Below are positions 1 to 5,915 of a stretch of DNA of 5,915 bases, piece by piece. A program made the translations under genes and the position numbers. Numbering within the stretch: the stretch's first letter is position 1; each line of letters starts with the position of its first letter. The stretch is taken from the NCBI GenBank assembly GCA_003567255.1, contig PWZW01000274.1:1-5915 (forward strand), read 5' to 3'. Source of the stretch: Puniceicoccaceae bacterium. GTDB lineage: Bacteria; Verrucomicrobiota; Verrucomicrobiia; Opitutales; Coraliomargaritaceae. Under the pieces are notes generated by a model. The model had not been told where the DNA came from, did no database searches, and saw nothing but the letters and a program-made list of their open reading frames with translations.

Positions 1-1523
1 ATGCGGGAACCGTTGGCTCCTCCTCTGAGGTCAGAACCGCGGAAGGTCCGGGCGCTGTCCCAAGCGGTGGTGATCGCTTCAGACTGGCTCAGGCCGGATT
101 TCGCAATGAGTGCCTTAACTTCGGCGGCATCATAGTCCGTCGAACCCGCCGGGACAGGATCTTGCCATATCAAATCTTCGTTCGGAACTTCCGGCCCAAT
201 ATAGCGAACCTTTGGACCCATATCGCGGTGAGTGAGCTTGAACCAGGCACGGGCAAACACGTCCGAGAAGTAAGCAGGATCTTTGTAGAACCGCTCGGAA
301 ATTTTGCGGTACGCTGGGTCCATCTTCATCGCCATATCCGCGTCAGTCATGATCGGATTGTAGCGAATGGACGGATCCTCGACATCCACGGGCTTGGCTT
401 CCTCCTTGATGTTGATGGGTTCCCACTGGAACGCACCCGCCGGGCTTTTCTTCAGCTCCCAGTCGTGATTCAAGAGGAGCTCAAAATATCCGTTATCCCA
501 CTGCGTTGGGTGAGTTGTCCATGCACCCTCAATCCCACTGGTGACGGTGTCGCGACCCACGCCGCGGGACGTTTTGTTTAACCAGCCCAGCCCTTGCGCC
601 TCAATCTCCTCACCTTCCGGAGCAGGTCCAAGGTTTTCGGCGCGACCGTTACCGTGACACTTGCCAACGGTGTGTCCTCCGGCGGTCAGGGCAACCGTTT
701 CCTCATCGTTCATTGCCATCCGGGCAAAGGTTACACGAATGTGCTGCGCGGTTTTGATAGGATCTGGCTTGCTGTTTACCCCTTCCGGATTCACGTAGAT
801 CAATCCCATTTGCACCGCCGCCAAGGGATTGTTCATGGTTTCCGCTGATTCAACGTCGCCGTAGCGCTCATCACTTGGGGCCAACCACTCTTGCTCACTA
901 CCCCAGTAAATATCTTTTTCCGGATGCCAAATATCTTCTCGGCCAAAGGCAAAACCGTAAGTTTTCAGACCCATCGATTCGTAAGCCACGGTACCGGCAA
1001 GGACGAGTAGGTCGGCCCAACTGAGCTTGTTTCCGTACTTTTTCTTTATTGGCCAAAGAAGGCGACGCGCCTTGTCCAAGTTTGCATTGTCCGGCCACGA
1101 ATTAAGCGGGGCAAAACGGTTATTTCCGGTAGCCGCACCGCCACGGCCATCGGCAATCCGATAGGTTCCCGCCGCATGCCAGGAGAGCCGAATCATCAAT
1201 CCGCCGTAGTGCCCCCAATCTGCCGGCCACCAGTCCTGACTGTCCGTCATAAAATCCAACATGTCCTTTTTCAGGGCATCAAAGTCGAGCTCTTTGACCG
1301 CTTCGCGGTAATTAAAGTCTTCCCCCATCGGGTCAGATTTTCGGTCATGCTGGTGCAAAATATCGAGGTTAAGCGTTTTTGGCCACCAAGCTACGTTGGG
1401 ATCACCAGTCTGTGTGTTGGCACCCGTATTGTGCATAACCGGGCACCTTGCTTCGCTCTCGCTTTGCGATGCACCGTGCGGAAAGGGGCACTTGCCGCCC
1501 TCATTTGTCGTTTCGTTAATCAT
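1..1523 (-). CDS. katG: Catalase-peroxidase KatG, C-terminus cut off by the window edge
   Basis: Bifunctional haem catalase-peroxidase that destroys hydrogen peroxide in the cytoplasm. The minus strand is open from ATG 1523-1521 to base 1, giving 507 residues of an expected 720-750, so the N-terminal haem domain is present and most of the C-terminal domain lies outside. Visible hallmarks: distal RLSWH with Arg112, Trp115 and His116; Tyr243 in GLIYVNPEG and Met269 in FARMAMNDEE, which with Trp115 should form the Trp-Tyr-Met adduct needed for catalase activity; proximal haem ligand His284 in GGHTVGKCHG; Trp335 in IEGAW; Asp396 in the proximal triad; and Arg433 in LTHRD, the mobile arginine. The N-terminal leader contains CPFPHG and CPVMH, usual for this family. 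No clear Shine-Dalgarno precedes the ATG, but the start matches the family N-terminus and no earlier in-frame start was found. It diverges from oxyR over 153 bp, so peroxide induction through OxyR is expected. No frameshift or missing catalytic residue was seen. Confidence 0.97.
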   Translation of the reverse strand, partial: MINETTNEGGKCPFPHGASQSESEARCPVMHNTGANTQTGDPNVAWWPKTLNLDILHQHDRKSDPMGEDFNYREAVKELDFDALKKDMLDFMTDSQDWWPADWGHYGGLMIRLSWHAAGTYRIADGRGGAATGNNRFAPLNSWPDNANLDKARRLLWPIKKKYGNKLSWADLLVLAGTVAYESMGLKTYGFAFGREDIWHPEKDIYWGSEQEWLAPSDERYGDVESAETMNNPLAAVQMGLIYVNPEGVNSKPDPIKTAQHIRVTFARMAMNDEETVALTAGGHTVGKCHGNGRAENLGPAPEGEEIEAQGLGWLNKTSRGVGRDTVTSGIEGAWTTHPTQWDNGYFELLLNHDWELKKSPAGAFQWEPINIKEEAKPVDVEDPSIRYNPIMTDADMAMKMDPAYRKISERFYKDPAYFSDVFARAWFKLTHRDMGPKVRYIGPEVPNEDLIWQDPVPAGSTDYDAAEVKALIAKSGLSQSEAITTAWDSARTFRGSDLRGGANGSR

Positions 1524-1592
1524 ATTTCTAAGTACTTTTGGGTTTGATGGAAATTCCTTAAACGGTGAATGATTCGAGTCTAAAAAGCGAAC

Positions 1593-1607
1593 CTATACCT
1601 GAACTAT
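1593..1607. promoter_or_regulatory. Possible second OxyR-contact region on the katG side (CTAT-N7-CTAT)
   Basis: Two CTAT tetrads (1593-1596 and 1604-1607) stand 11 bp apart, the element spacing of OxyR operators. On the katG strand they read TATAGTTCAGG followed by TATAGGTTCGC, an imperfect 11-bp direct repeat that could also supply a -10 element (TATAGG) for katG, about 70 bp before its ATG. The tetrads are in direct rather than inverted orientation, and the flanking positions (1582, 1615) match the consensus poorly. It is therefore only a candidate for an activation site. No convincing -35 was found for katG, which is common at activator-dependent promoters. Confidence 0.3.
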
Positions 1608-1613
1608 AACAGC

Positions 1614-1642
1614 TTGCGATCAATAGGGGAAATATATATATC
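1614..1642 (+). promoter_or_regulatory. Putative sigma-70-type promoter of oxyR
   Basis: TTGCGA (1614-1619) resembles a -35 box and TATATC (1637-1642) a -10 box, with 17 bp between them; each matches the sigma-70 consensus at four of six positions. The -10 lies in an AT-rich run (1631-1646). Transcription would start near 1649 and leave a leader of about 28 nt before the ATG. The TTG at 1614 is in frame with oxyR but is better explained as part of this -35 than as a start codon. Prediction by eye only. Confidence 0.35.
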
Positions 1643-1652
1643 TTATTTTCTT

Positions 1653-1667
1653 ATAGCTTTTTCCTAT
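1653..1667. promoter_or_regulatory. OxyR half-site ATAG-N7-CTAT before oxyR
   Basis: ATAGCTTTTTCCTAT is an exact ATAG-N7-CTAT, the half-operator bound by one OxyR dimer. The T two bases after ATAG also agrees with the consensus ATAGnTnnnAnCTAT; only the A in the second part is absent. The full operator has two such halves. The neighbouring half expected at 1631-1645 is just AT-rich and weak, and none is seen downstream. The site ends 9 bp before the oxyR ATG and lies downstream of the proposed -10, a position suited to self-repression. Confidence 0.5.
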
Positions 1668-1676
1668 CTAAACCCA

Positions 1677-2570
1677 ATGGACATTCAACGCCTCCGCTAT
1701 TTTTTGGAAGTGGCTCGCTGCAAGAACTTTACGCGTGCCGCTGAAAATTGCTTCATATCGCAACCCTCACTCAGCCAGCAAATTAAAAAGCTAGAGGAAG
1801 AGGTCGGTAGCGCTCTTTTTGAACGCGGTCGAAACAGAGTGGTATTGACCGGGATGGGAGACGCGTTTCTCAGGCATGCGGAGGCAATTATGGCGGAGGT
1901 AGCGACCGCAGAAGCCTTTGTCCTGGAAACGAAGGAAGTGGTGGAGCGCACGCTTCGCTTCGGGGCCATTCCGACAATTGCGCCGTACCTCGTTCCCGAA
2001 ATTTTTCAGATCGTGCAAGCCAAGCATCCCAAAATCCGCTTCGAACTTATTGAAAACGAGACTGCCGCCGTTATCGAAGCGCTCCGCATGGGCAGCATCG
2101 ACTTTGCGCTGTTAAGCCCACCCTTTGACATCGAACAAACGCACAGCTCCCTGTTACTAAGAAAGGATCAACTCCTGCTAACGCTTCGGAAAGATCATCC
2201 CCTCGCCAGCGCAGATAAGTTGGACGCCCAGTCACTCAAGAATGAGCGCATTCTGCTTTTAGGGGACACGCATTGTCTCTCACATCAGACTTCCGCGCTC
2301 TGCGAGGAGGTCGGCATATACGCCGATACGAAGATTAAAGGCTCTCAAATTGATACCTTGCTGGGCCTCATCGAGAGCGGCTTTGGATTGAGCTTTATTC
2401 CAGAAACGGCCGCACGCCTAAACGAACACCGCACCTTATGTTTTCGACCGATGCAACCGAAGCCCTTTTTTCGTGACCTCTGCTTGGTCTGGCTCCCACG
2501 CAAGGTTATGCCAAAGCTAGCCTCCAGCGTAGTCGACACGCTTCGCCAGCATTTCCAGAGCAGCGATTAA
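1677..2570 (+). CDS. oxyR: Hydrogen-peroxide-sensing LysR-family regulator OxyR
   Basis: LysR-type transcription factor, 297 residues (family about 300). The N-terminal winged helix-turn-helix spans about residues 1-60 (FTRAAENCFISQPSLSQQIKKLEEEVG is the HTH core, split here by its position near residues 18-44), followed by a linker helix and a substrate-binding-like sensor domain from about 90. Cys200 and Cys209 lie in DTHCLSHQTSALC with the nine-residue spacing of E. coli Cys199 and Cys208, the pair that forms the activating disulfide. His199 and Thr100 (AIPTIAPYL) of the peroxide pocket are also present, and the tail SGFGLSFIPETA matches OxyR. The residues after the sensing cysteine differ from E. 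coli (Ser202 and His203 for Arg201 and Asp202). ATG 1677 is chosen because the protein then starts MDIQRLRYFLEVA like its family; an in-frame TTG at 1614 would add 21 unrelated residues. Shine-Dalgarno is weak or absent. Divergent katG supports the assignment. Confidence 0.93.
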   Translation: MDIQRLRYFLEVARCKNFTRAAENCFISQPSLSQQIKKLEEEVGSALFERGRNRVVLTGMGDAFLRHAEAIMAEVATAEAFVLETKEVVERTLRFGAIPTIAPYLVPEIFQIVQAKHPKIRFELIENETAAVIEALRMGSIDFALLSPPFDIEQTHSSLLLRKDQLLLTLRKDHPLASADKLDAQSLKNERILLLGDTHCLSHQTSALCEEVGIYADTKIKGSQIDTLLGLIESGFGLSFIPETAARLNEHRTLCFRPMQPKPFFRDLCLVWLPRKVMPKLASSVVDTLRQHFQSSD

Positions 2571-2595
2571 GCGCCACCGAGAGGAACGGACATGG

Positions 2596-3636
2596 TCACG
2601 ATGCCGAAGCGCCCGTCTTGCCGACCCCTTCAAGTTCGTCCAGCCAAGCTTTACGCTTTTGTTCGGAAACCAGGGCATTCCGAATCCCCTGCCGGGCCAA
2701 GCCCCGAAGCTCGTCCCTGCCAAAACCAAGCGTGGTGTGCACAAAGGCGTACTCTTCTTCCAAGGTGTTATTGAAAGCAAACGGATCGTCCGTGCTAATC
2801 GTACAAGCGATGCCCGCATCAATAAGTTTGCGCAAAGGATGCGCCTCCGGACTGGGAACCACTTTGAGTTTTACATTACTGATCGGGCACACGTCGAGGA
2901 TCACACCGCGCGCTCCGAGCAAATCAAGCACTGCCTGATCCTCCACTGCCCGCACACCGTGCTGAACTCGCTGCACTCCAAGGATCTCCACCGCTTCACG
3001 GACGTTGGAAGCGGGCCCAAATTCCCCGGCATGGGCCTTGGTCACCTTTCCCTCAGCACGGGCGGCTTCCCAGATCCGCTTGGTCCAGTCCAGCAGCGGA
3101 AGCGGCTCTGTGCCGTGCAAATCAATGCCGGTGATAAATTCGCTGCGCAAGGCTTGGTCGATAACTTCGGCACAACCGTTTACATAGGCATCCCGCGTCA
3201 TTCCCATGAAAACGACCACCTCCAGGCCATCCGGTACAACCGAGTGGATTGCCTGTGCGATTGCGCAAGGTCCGGCACCGACCGCAGCCGCAAAATTCGC
3301 GTCAAAACTGAGCTCAATATAACGGACATTCTGCGTCAGTGCCCGGGCGAAAATATCCTCTGCGGCAAGCGCGTAGCGCTCGGGAGAGGTGAACCATGCG
3401 AGACCGTGCGAACCGAGGACGTGCAGGAAATGGTCAAAGGAATCAAAGCGAAACTCACTCCCCCAGTGCTCGGGCGCGTCCCGATAAGCCTCTGGCTGTA
3501 ACCGCTGCAATCGATCATAGGGCGTCGTGCCTTCGATGTGCAAATGATGCTCAGTCTTAGGTAAATCAGAAATAAACCGCGCCATTTCGGGAGACATATC
3601 CCGAGCCCAGGGACTCTTGCTTAGTGGCGTGTTCAT
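2596..3636 (-). CDS. Adenosine-deaminase-family amidohydrolase
   Basis: Zinc-dependent deaminase of the adenosine/AMP deaminase family, 346 residues, probably a cytoplasmic TIM barrel that removes the 6-amino group of a purine compound. Metal and catalytic motifs are in order: His31 and His33 in PKTEHHLHIEG, His202 and the proton-shuttling Glu205 in HAGE, His226 in RVQHG, the CPISNVKLKV segment at 250-259, and Asp283-Asp284 in STDDP. The usual GIDLAGDE loop reads GIDLHGTE (170-177), and it lacks the LDSSEVG-like loop of adenine deaminases, so adenosine or deoxyadenosine is the default guess. 6-aminodeoxyfutalosine or another modified purine nucleoside is also possible. It is the last gene of a probable three-gene unit, 32 bp after the peptidase gene, and converges on oxyR with a 25-bp gap. 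The start codon abuts a long hairpin and has no clear Shine-Dalgarno; Met14 is an alternative start that would keep all motifs. Family is firm, substrate is not. Confidence 0.88.
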   Translation of the reverse strand: MNTPLSKSPWARDMSPEMARFISDLPKTEHHLHIEGTTPYDRLQRLQPEAYRDAPEHWGSEFRFDSFDHFLHVLGSHGLAWFTSPERYALAAEDIFARALTQNVRYIELSFDANFAAAVGAGPCAIAQAIHSVVPDGLEVVVFMGMTRDAYVNGCAEVIDQALRSEFITGIDLHGTEPLPLLDWTKRIWEAARAEGKVTKAHAGEFGPASNVREAVEILGVQRVQHGVRAVEDQAVLDLLGARGVILDVCPISNVKLKVVPSPEAHPLRKLIDAGIACTISTDDPFAFNNTLEEEYAFVHTTLGFGRDELRGLARQGIRNALVSEQKRKAWLDELEGVGKTGASAS

Positions 3637-3674
3637 GCTTAGACAACTTTTGGTGGGACCAAAGCTGTCTAAGC
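3637..3674. repeat. Long imperfect inverted repeat filling the gap before the deaminase gene
   Basis: The left arm GCTTAGACAACTTTTGGT (3637-3654) pairs with the right arm ACCAAAGCTGTCTAAGC (3658-3674) around a GGG loop, with one mismatch position and one bulged base. On the minus-strand transcript it begins within the last codons of the peptidase gene, includes that gene's TAG stop (3671-3669), and ends exactly at the base before the deaminase ATG (3636). No T-run follows, so a standard Rho-independent terminator is unlikely. It could hide the ribosome start region, act as an RNA processing or stability element, or be a protein-binding palindrome. Confidence 0.75.
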
Positions 3675-4784
3675 TTCAGCCAACAAATAATCTGGGTTTA
3701 GCTTCTTTAATTCATCCAAAATAAACAAGCCATTTTTTCGGATCAACACGCCATCAAAGTAAATCTCTCCACCTCCATAGTCCTCTCTTTGGATGCAGAC
3801 CATATCCCAGTGAACCTGTGAGCGATTTCCATTGTCAGCATCTTCATAAGCTTGCCCTGGGGTAAAATGAAACGACCCGGCGATCTTCTCATCAAAGAGA
3901 ATATCGCGCATAGGTTCGGTGATGTGCGGATTAAACCCGATCGCAAATTCACCAATATAGCGCGATCCCTCGTCCGCATCGAGAATTTCATTGAGCCGCT
4001 GTTCGTTGGTTCCTGTGGCTTTGATGATCTTGCCTTCGGAAAATTCCAGCCGGATACGATCAAAGGAAACTCCCTGATAAGTGGTGGGGGCATTGAAGGT
4101 AACAAAACCCTCGACGCTATCACGGACTGGGCAAGAGAAGACCTCGCCATCCGGGATATTATGGGTACCTCCGCAAGAAACCGCACCGATGCCCTTAATC
4201 GAAAAACGCAGGTCCGTTTCCGGGCCTTTGACGTGTACTTTATCGGTTTTCTCCATTAACGAACGCAGGGCATCCATCCCCGGAATCATCCGCCGGTAGT
4301 CTTGGGTGCAGACGCGAAAGAAAAAATCCTCAAAGGCCTCTGTGCTCATCATCGCCTGCTGCGCCATCGAAGGCGTCGGCCAGCGCAGGATCACCCATTT
4401 GGTTTTATTGACCCGATAGTCGAGTACGGGCTTCATTGCTCGCATCACGGTGCTGACCTTCTTGGGATCAACGTCACTCATTTCAAAAATGTTGTCCGAG
4501 CCCCTCAGCGCGATATAGGCGTCCATTTTTTCCATCCTGGCCAACTCCCAGGAGGCTTGGACCGAATACTGGTCAGGCTCCGTCGAAGCGGTCAACTCCC
4601 GGTTAATACGCGCGTGCTGGATGTTGGTGTAGGGGATTGCTCCTTTTGCCCGCGCAGCCCGAATCAGCGCGATCACGATATTATCGGGCACATCATATGC
4701 ATCGATCAGGACGCGCTCCCCTGCTTTGAGGCTCACGGAGAAATCGGTCAAGACACCGGCTAGTTGGCTGTAGGCAATTTCCAT
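3669..4784 (-). CDS. M29 (AmpS/aminopeptidase T-type) metallo-aminopeptidase
   Basis: Family M29 exopeptidase, 371 residues, which removes N-terminal amino acids from peptides using two metal ions. The N-terminal domain (about 1-180; LKAGERVLIDAYDVP at 19-33 is typical) is followed by the catalytic domain. Likely metal ligands and catalytic residues in family order are Glu214 (IPDGEVFSCP), Glu279 (YIGEFAIGFNP), His306 (SFHFTPGQAY), and His325 with Asp327 (VHWDMV). The GTNEQRLNEILDADEGSRY block at 258-276 is also characteristic. Length is slightly below the 400-410 residues of the best-known members but normal for the shorter AmpS group. There is no signal peptide or membrane segment, so it is cytoplasmic, probably for peptide turnover. 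ATG 4784 starts the usual family N-terminus; the ribosome site is weak. It lies 45 bp after the kinase gene and 32 bp before the deaminase gene on the same strand, consistent with co-transcription. Confidence 0.92.
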   Translation of the reverse strand: MEIAYSQLAGVLTDFSVSLKAGERVLIDAYDVPDNIVIALIRAARAKGAIPYTNIQHARINRELTASTEPDQYSVQASWELARMEKMDAYIALRGSDNIFEMSDVDPKKVSTVMRAMKPVLDYRVNKTKWVILRWPTPSMAQQAMMSTEAFEDFFFRVCTQDYRRMIPGMDALRSLMEKTDKVHVKGPETDLRFSIKGIGAVSCGGTHNIPDGEVFSCPVRDSVEGFVTFNAPTTYQGVSFDRIRLEFSEGKIIKATGTNEQRLNEILDADEGSRYIGEFAIGFNPHITEPMRDILFDEKIAGSFHFTPGQAYEDADNGNRSQVHWDMVCIQREDYGGGEIYFDGVLIRKNGLFILDELKKLNPDYLLAEA

Positions 4785-4801
4785 CCCACAGTATCCATAC
4801 A

Positions 4802-4821
4802 GCTTGCCTAAAAAAGCAAGC
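4802..4821. repeat. Short inverted repeat between kinase and peptidase genes
   Basis: GCTTGC (4802-4807) and GCAAGC (4816-4821) can form a 6-bp stem with an 8-base loop that is mostly A on the plus strand and U in the minus-strand RNA. No T-run follows the stem on the minus strand, so it is not a standard terminator. It could be a weak attenuator or chance pairing within the 45-bp gap. Confidence 0.3.
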
Positions 4822-4829
4822 CCACCCCA

Positions 4830-5915
4830 CTAGTGCCCACGACGAATTTCAGACGCGGCAAAGTGAATACTGAAGCGGTAAACCTTCTTGGTTTTTGTTT
4901 CTATTTTAAAGGTTTTCGGGTCAATTCGATCAGGAACCTCTTCGCGATTCACATCGACCATGGCGTGATAACCACGTTCGGAGAAGATATCGATGACCAT
5001 GGCCATGGCCAAGGGATTTTCGAAAAGAGGATCCTCGGAGTTGACCACGGACATGCCGGAAATCGCATGTCGTTTAATGATCGGCATGAAGCGCTCATGG
5101 ATCAGTTGGGTGACTTGTGCGAAAAGCGGTGCATTGCGCTCCTCGTACGAATCGAGCCGATCCACCAAATCCTGTCGGGCGTGCTTGGCAATCGTTGAGG
5201 CGACGGGAATGACGGCCAGGCGGTCGTAAGTGCCCTCATCCAATTCCAGCGAGCTTTGGTATTGAAGCTCGCGGATGATGCTGGAACGCACCGTCTCAAT
5301 AGCGCCGTGCGCGTTGATGAAATGGTAGAAAAATACCTCGCGGAGTGATTTCAGGGATTCGTAGGTTTTTTCCTTAAAAGTCCGGTACCGGTTCAGGGCG
5401 GCTTCCTCTTCGAGGTCCGTTTTGCGGAGTTCTTTCAACTCTCCCATGCCGGATTCCTTGACCTCAGCGTTGTGCGCCTGGACCTGCCGTCCACGTTCGA
5501 GTTGCCGCCGAACGCTCTCGCGCTCATCCACAAAGAGCACGACAATGTGGAAATGGGGCTTCTTAAACTGCTCGGCCAGTAGGGTACCAAGGTGCAGCTC
5601 CCGCAACTCAATCAGCTTATGATAAAGCATTTTGACACACTCCACCTGGACCTTCGTCCGCGGATACCCATCCACCACGGCCCCGGATTGCAGCTTGGAA
5701 TCCAAAAGCTTGCGGAAGACAATGGCCGTCACCTCCCGGTCGCCCACCAGCATACCAGCGTCTTTCATCTTGGTGGCCTCCGGGCTTTTCAGGAGCTCAC
5801 TCACCACAAGCGGGCGCGCAGTGAGGTGACGAAACTCCATAATAAATTCGGTGTGCGTTCCCTTACCGGCACCGGGGGCCCCGTTGAGCCAAAAGATTTC
5901 CTTCGGAAATCTGAG
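4830..5915 (-). CDS. Adenylate-kinase-like nucleoside monophosphate kinase with C-terminal extension; N-terminus beyond the window
   Basis: The frame is open from the TAG at 4832-4830 to the right edge (361 visible residues). The ATG at 5840 is internal, because the codons before it encode the P-loop GAPGAGKGT (residues 12-20 counted from the edge), almost identical to adenylate kinase. Probably only a few N-terminal residues are missing. Further kinase signs are DGYPRTKVQ (82-90; compare DGFPRT of Adk), MKDAGMLVGDREV (50-62), FVDERESVRRQLERGRQ (128-144) and LRKTD with later arginines (163-178), which should hold the transferred phosphate. The Adk STGD segment with its AMP-contacting arginine is replaced by VVSELLKS, and no zinc-finger LID is visible, so the acceptor nucleotide is uncertain. 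Residues from about 205 to 361 go past the end of a normal Adk and form an additional region I do not recognise. The protein is probably cytoplasmic. It is the first visible gene of a leftward unit with the M29 peptidase and the deaminase. Confidence 0.82.
   Translation of the reverse strand, partial: LRFPKEIFWLNGAPGAGKGTHTEFIMEFRHLTARPLVVSELLKSPEATKMKDAGMLVGDREVTAIVFRKLLDSKLQSGAVVDGYPRTKVQVECVKMLYHKLIELRELHLGTLLAEQFKKPHFHIVVLFVDERESVRRQLERGRQVQAHNAEVKESGMGELKELRKTDLEEEAALNRYRTFKEKTYESLKSLREVFFYHFINAHGAIETVRSSIIRELQYQSSLELDEGTYDRLAVIPVASTIAKHARQDLVDRLDSYEERNAPLFAQVTQLIHERFMPIIKRHAISGMSVVNSEDPLFENPLAMAMVIDIFSERGYHAMVDVNREEVPDRIDPKTFKIETKTKKVYRFSIHFAASEIRRGH

Noticed and set aside
162..848. Plus-strand open frames of 139 and 84 codons
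   Set aside because: They lie opposite katG, whose minus-strand reading has all family motifs; the plus-strand products show no recognisable domain.
898..1098. Minus-strand 66-codon frame inside katG
   Set aside because: It is in a different frame from katG on the same strand, and the katG frame is continuous and conserved here.
1176..1547. Plus-strand 123-codon frame over the katG start and gap
   Set aside because: Shadow of the katG N-terminus, with no family resemblance and no start signal.
1571..1580. Near-palindrome GATTCGAGTC in the katG leader
   Set aside because: Only 10 bp with one mismatched pair, and not an OxyR-type element; chance is a sufficient explanation.
1614..1676. A 21-residue N-terminal extension of OxyR from TTG 1614
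   Set aside because: The family N-terminus begins at the ATG 1677 (MDIQRLRYF), and the extension would overlap the proposed promoter and OxyR site.
2571..2595. Bidirectional terminator between oxyR and the deaminase gene
   Set aside because: The 25-bp gap has no stem with a following T-run on either strand.
2659..3501. Plus-strand 280-codon open frame
   Set aside because: Fully antisense to the deaminase gene, which has complete catalytic motifs; the long open frame is a codon-use shadow.
3852..4763. Plus-strand frames of 135 and 153 codons
   Set aside because: Both are antisense to the M29 aminopeptidase gene, with low-quality composition and no domain.
4830..5840. Treating ATG 5840 as the start of the kinase-like gene
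   Set aside because: The codons upstream to the window edge encode the P-loop, so this ATG is internal and the gene is truncated by the window.

Overview
The window reads as an ordinary bacterial chromosomal segment with five protein-coding genes and almost no spare DNA. The moderate GC content, the weak or absent Shine-Dalgarno signals and the gene types suggest a Gram-negative heterotroph. The KatG subtype (GGHTVGKCHG around the proximal histidine) and the long adenylate-kinase-like protein would suit a Verrucomicrobia/Planctomycetes-type lineage. That placement is an impression from sequence style, not a demonstrated assignment.

Left part (1-2570): a divergent peroxide-defence pair. katG (catalase-peroxidase) runs leftwards from 1523 and leaves the window at base 1, so its C-terminal third is missing. 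oxyR, a LysR-family peroxide sensor with both redox cysteines, runs rightwards from 1677 to 2570. The 153 bp between them hold a good OxyR half-site (ATAG-N7-CTAT) just before the oxyR start, two further CTAT elements 11 bp apart nearer katG, and a plausible oxyR promoter. The expected logic is that peroxide oxidises OxyR, which then activates katG and controls its own gene.

Right part (2596-5915): three genes on the minus strand, read from right to left with short gaps of 45 and 32 bp, probably one transcription unit. The first is an adenylate-kinase-like P-loop protein with an extra C-terminal region; its start lies beyond the right edge. The second is an M29 (AmpS-type) metallo-aminopeptidase. 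The third is an adenosine-deaminase-family amidohydrolase, convergent with oxyR. The gap before the deaminase gene is filled by a long hairpin that abuts its start codon, the most unusual non-coding element here. A nucleotide-handling theme (NMP kinase plus purine deaminase) can be inferred; the peptidase does not fit it in an obvious way.

No RNA genes, mobile elements, CRISPR arrays or prophage signs were seen. No previously undescribed system is evident. The points most worth a second look are the start-site hairpin, the C-terminal extension of the kinase, and the altered residues next to the OxyR sensing cysteine.
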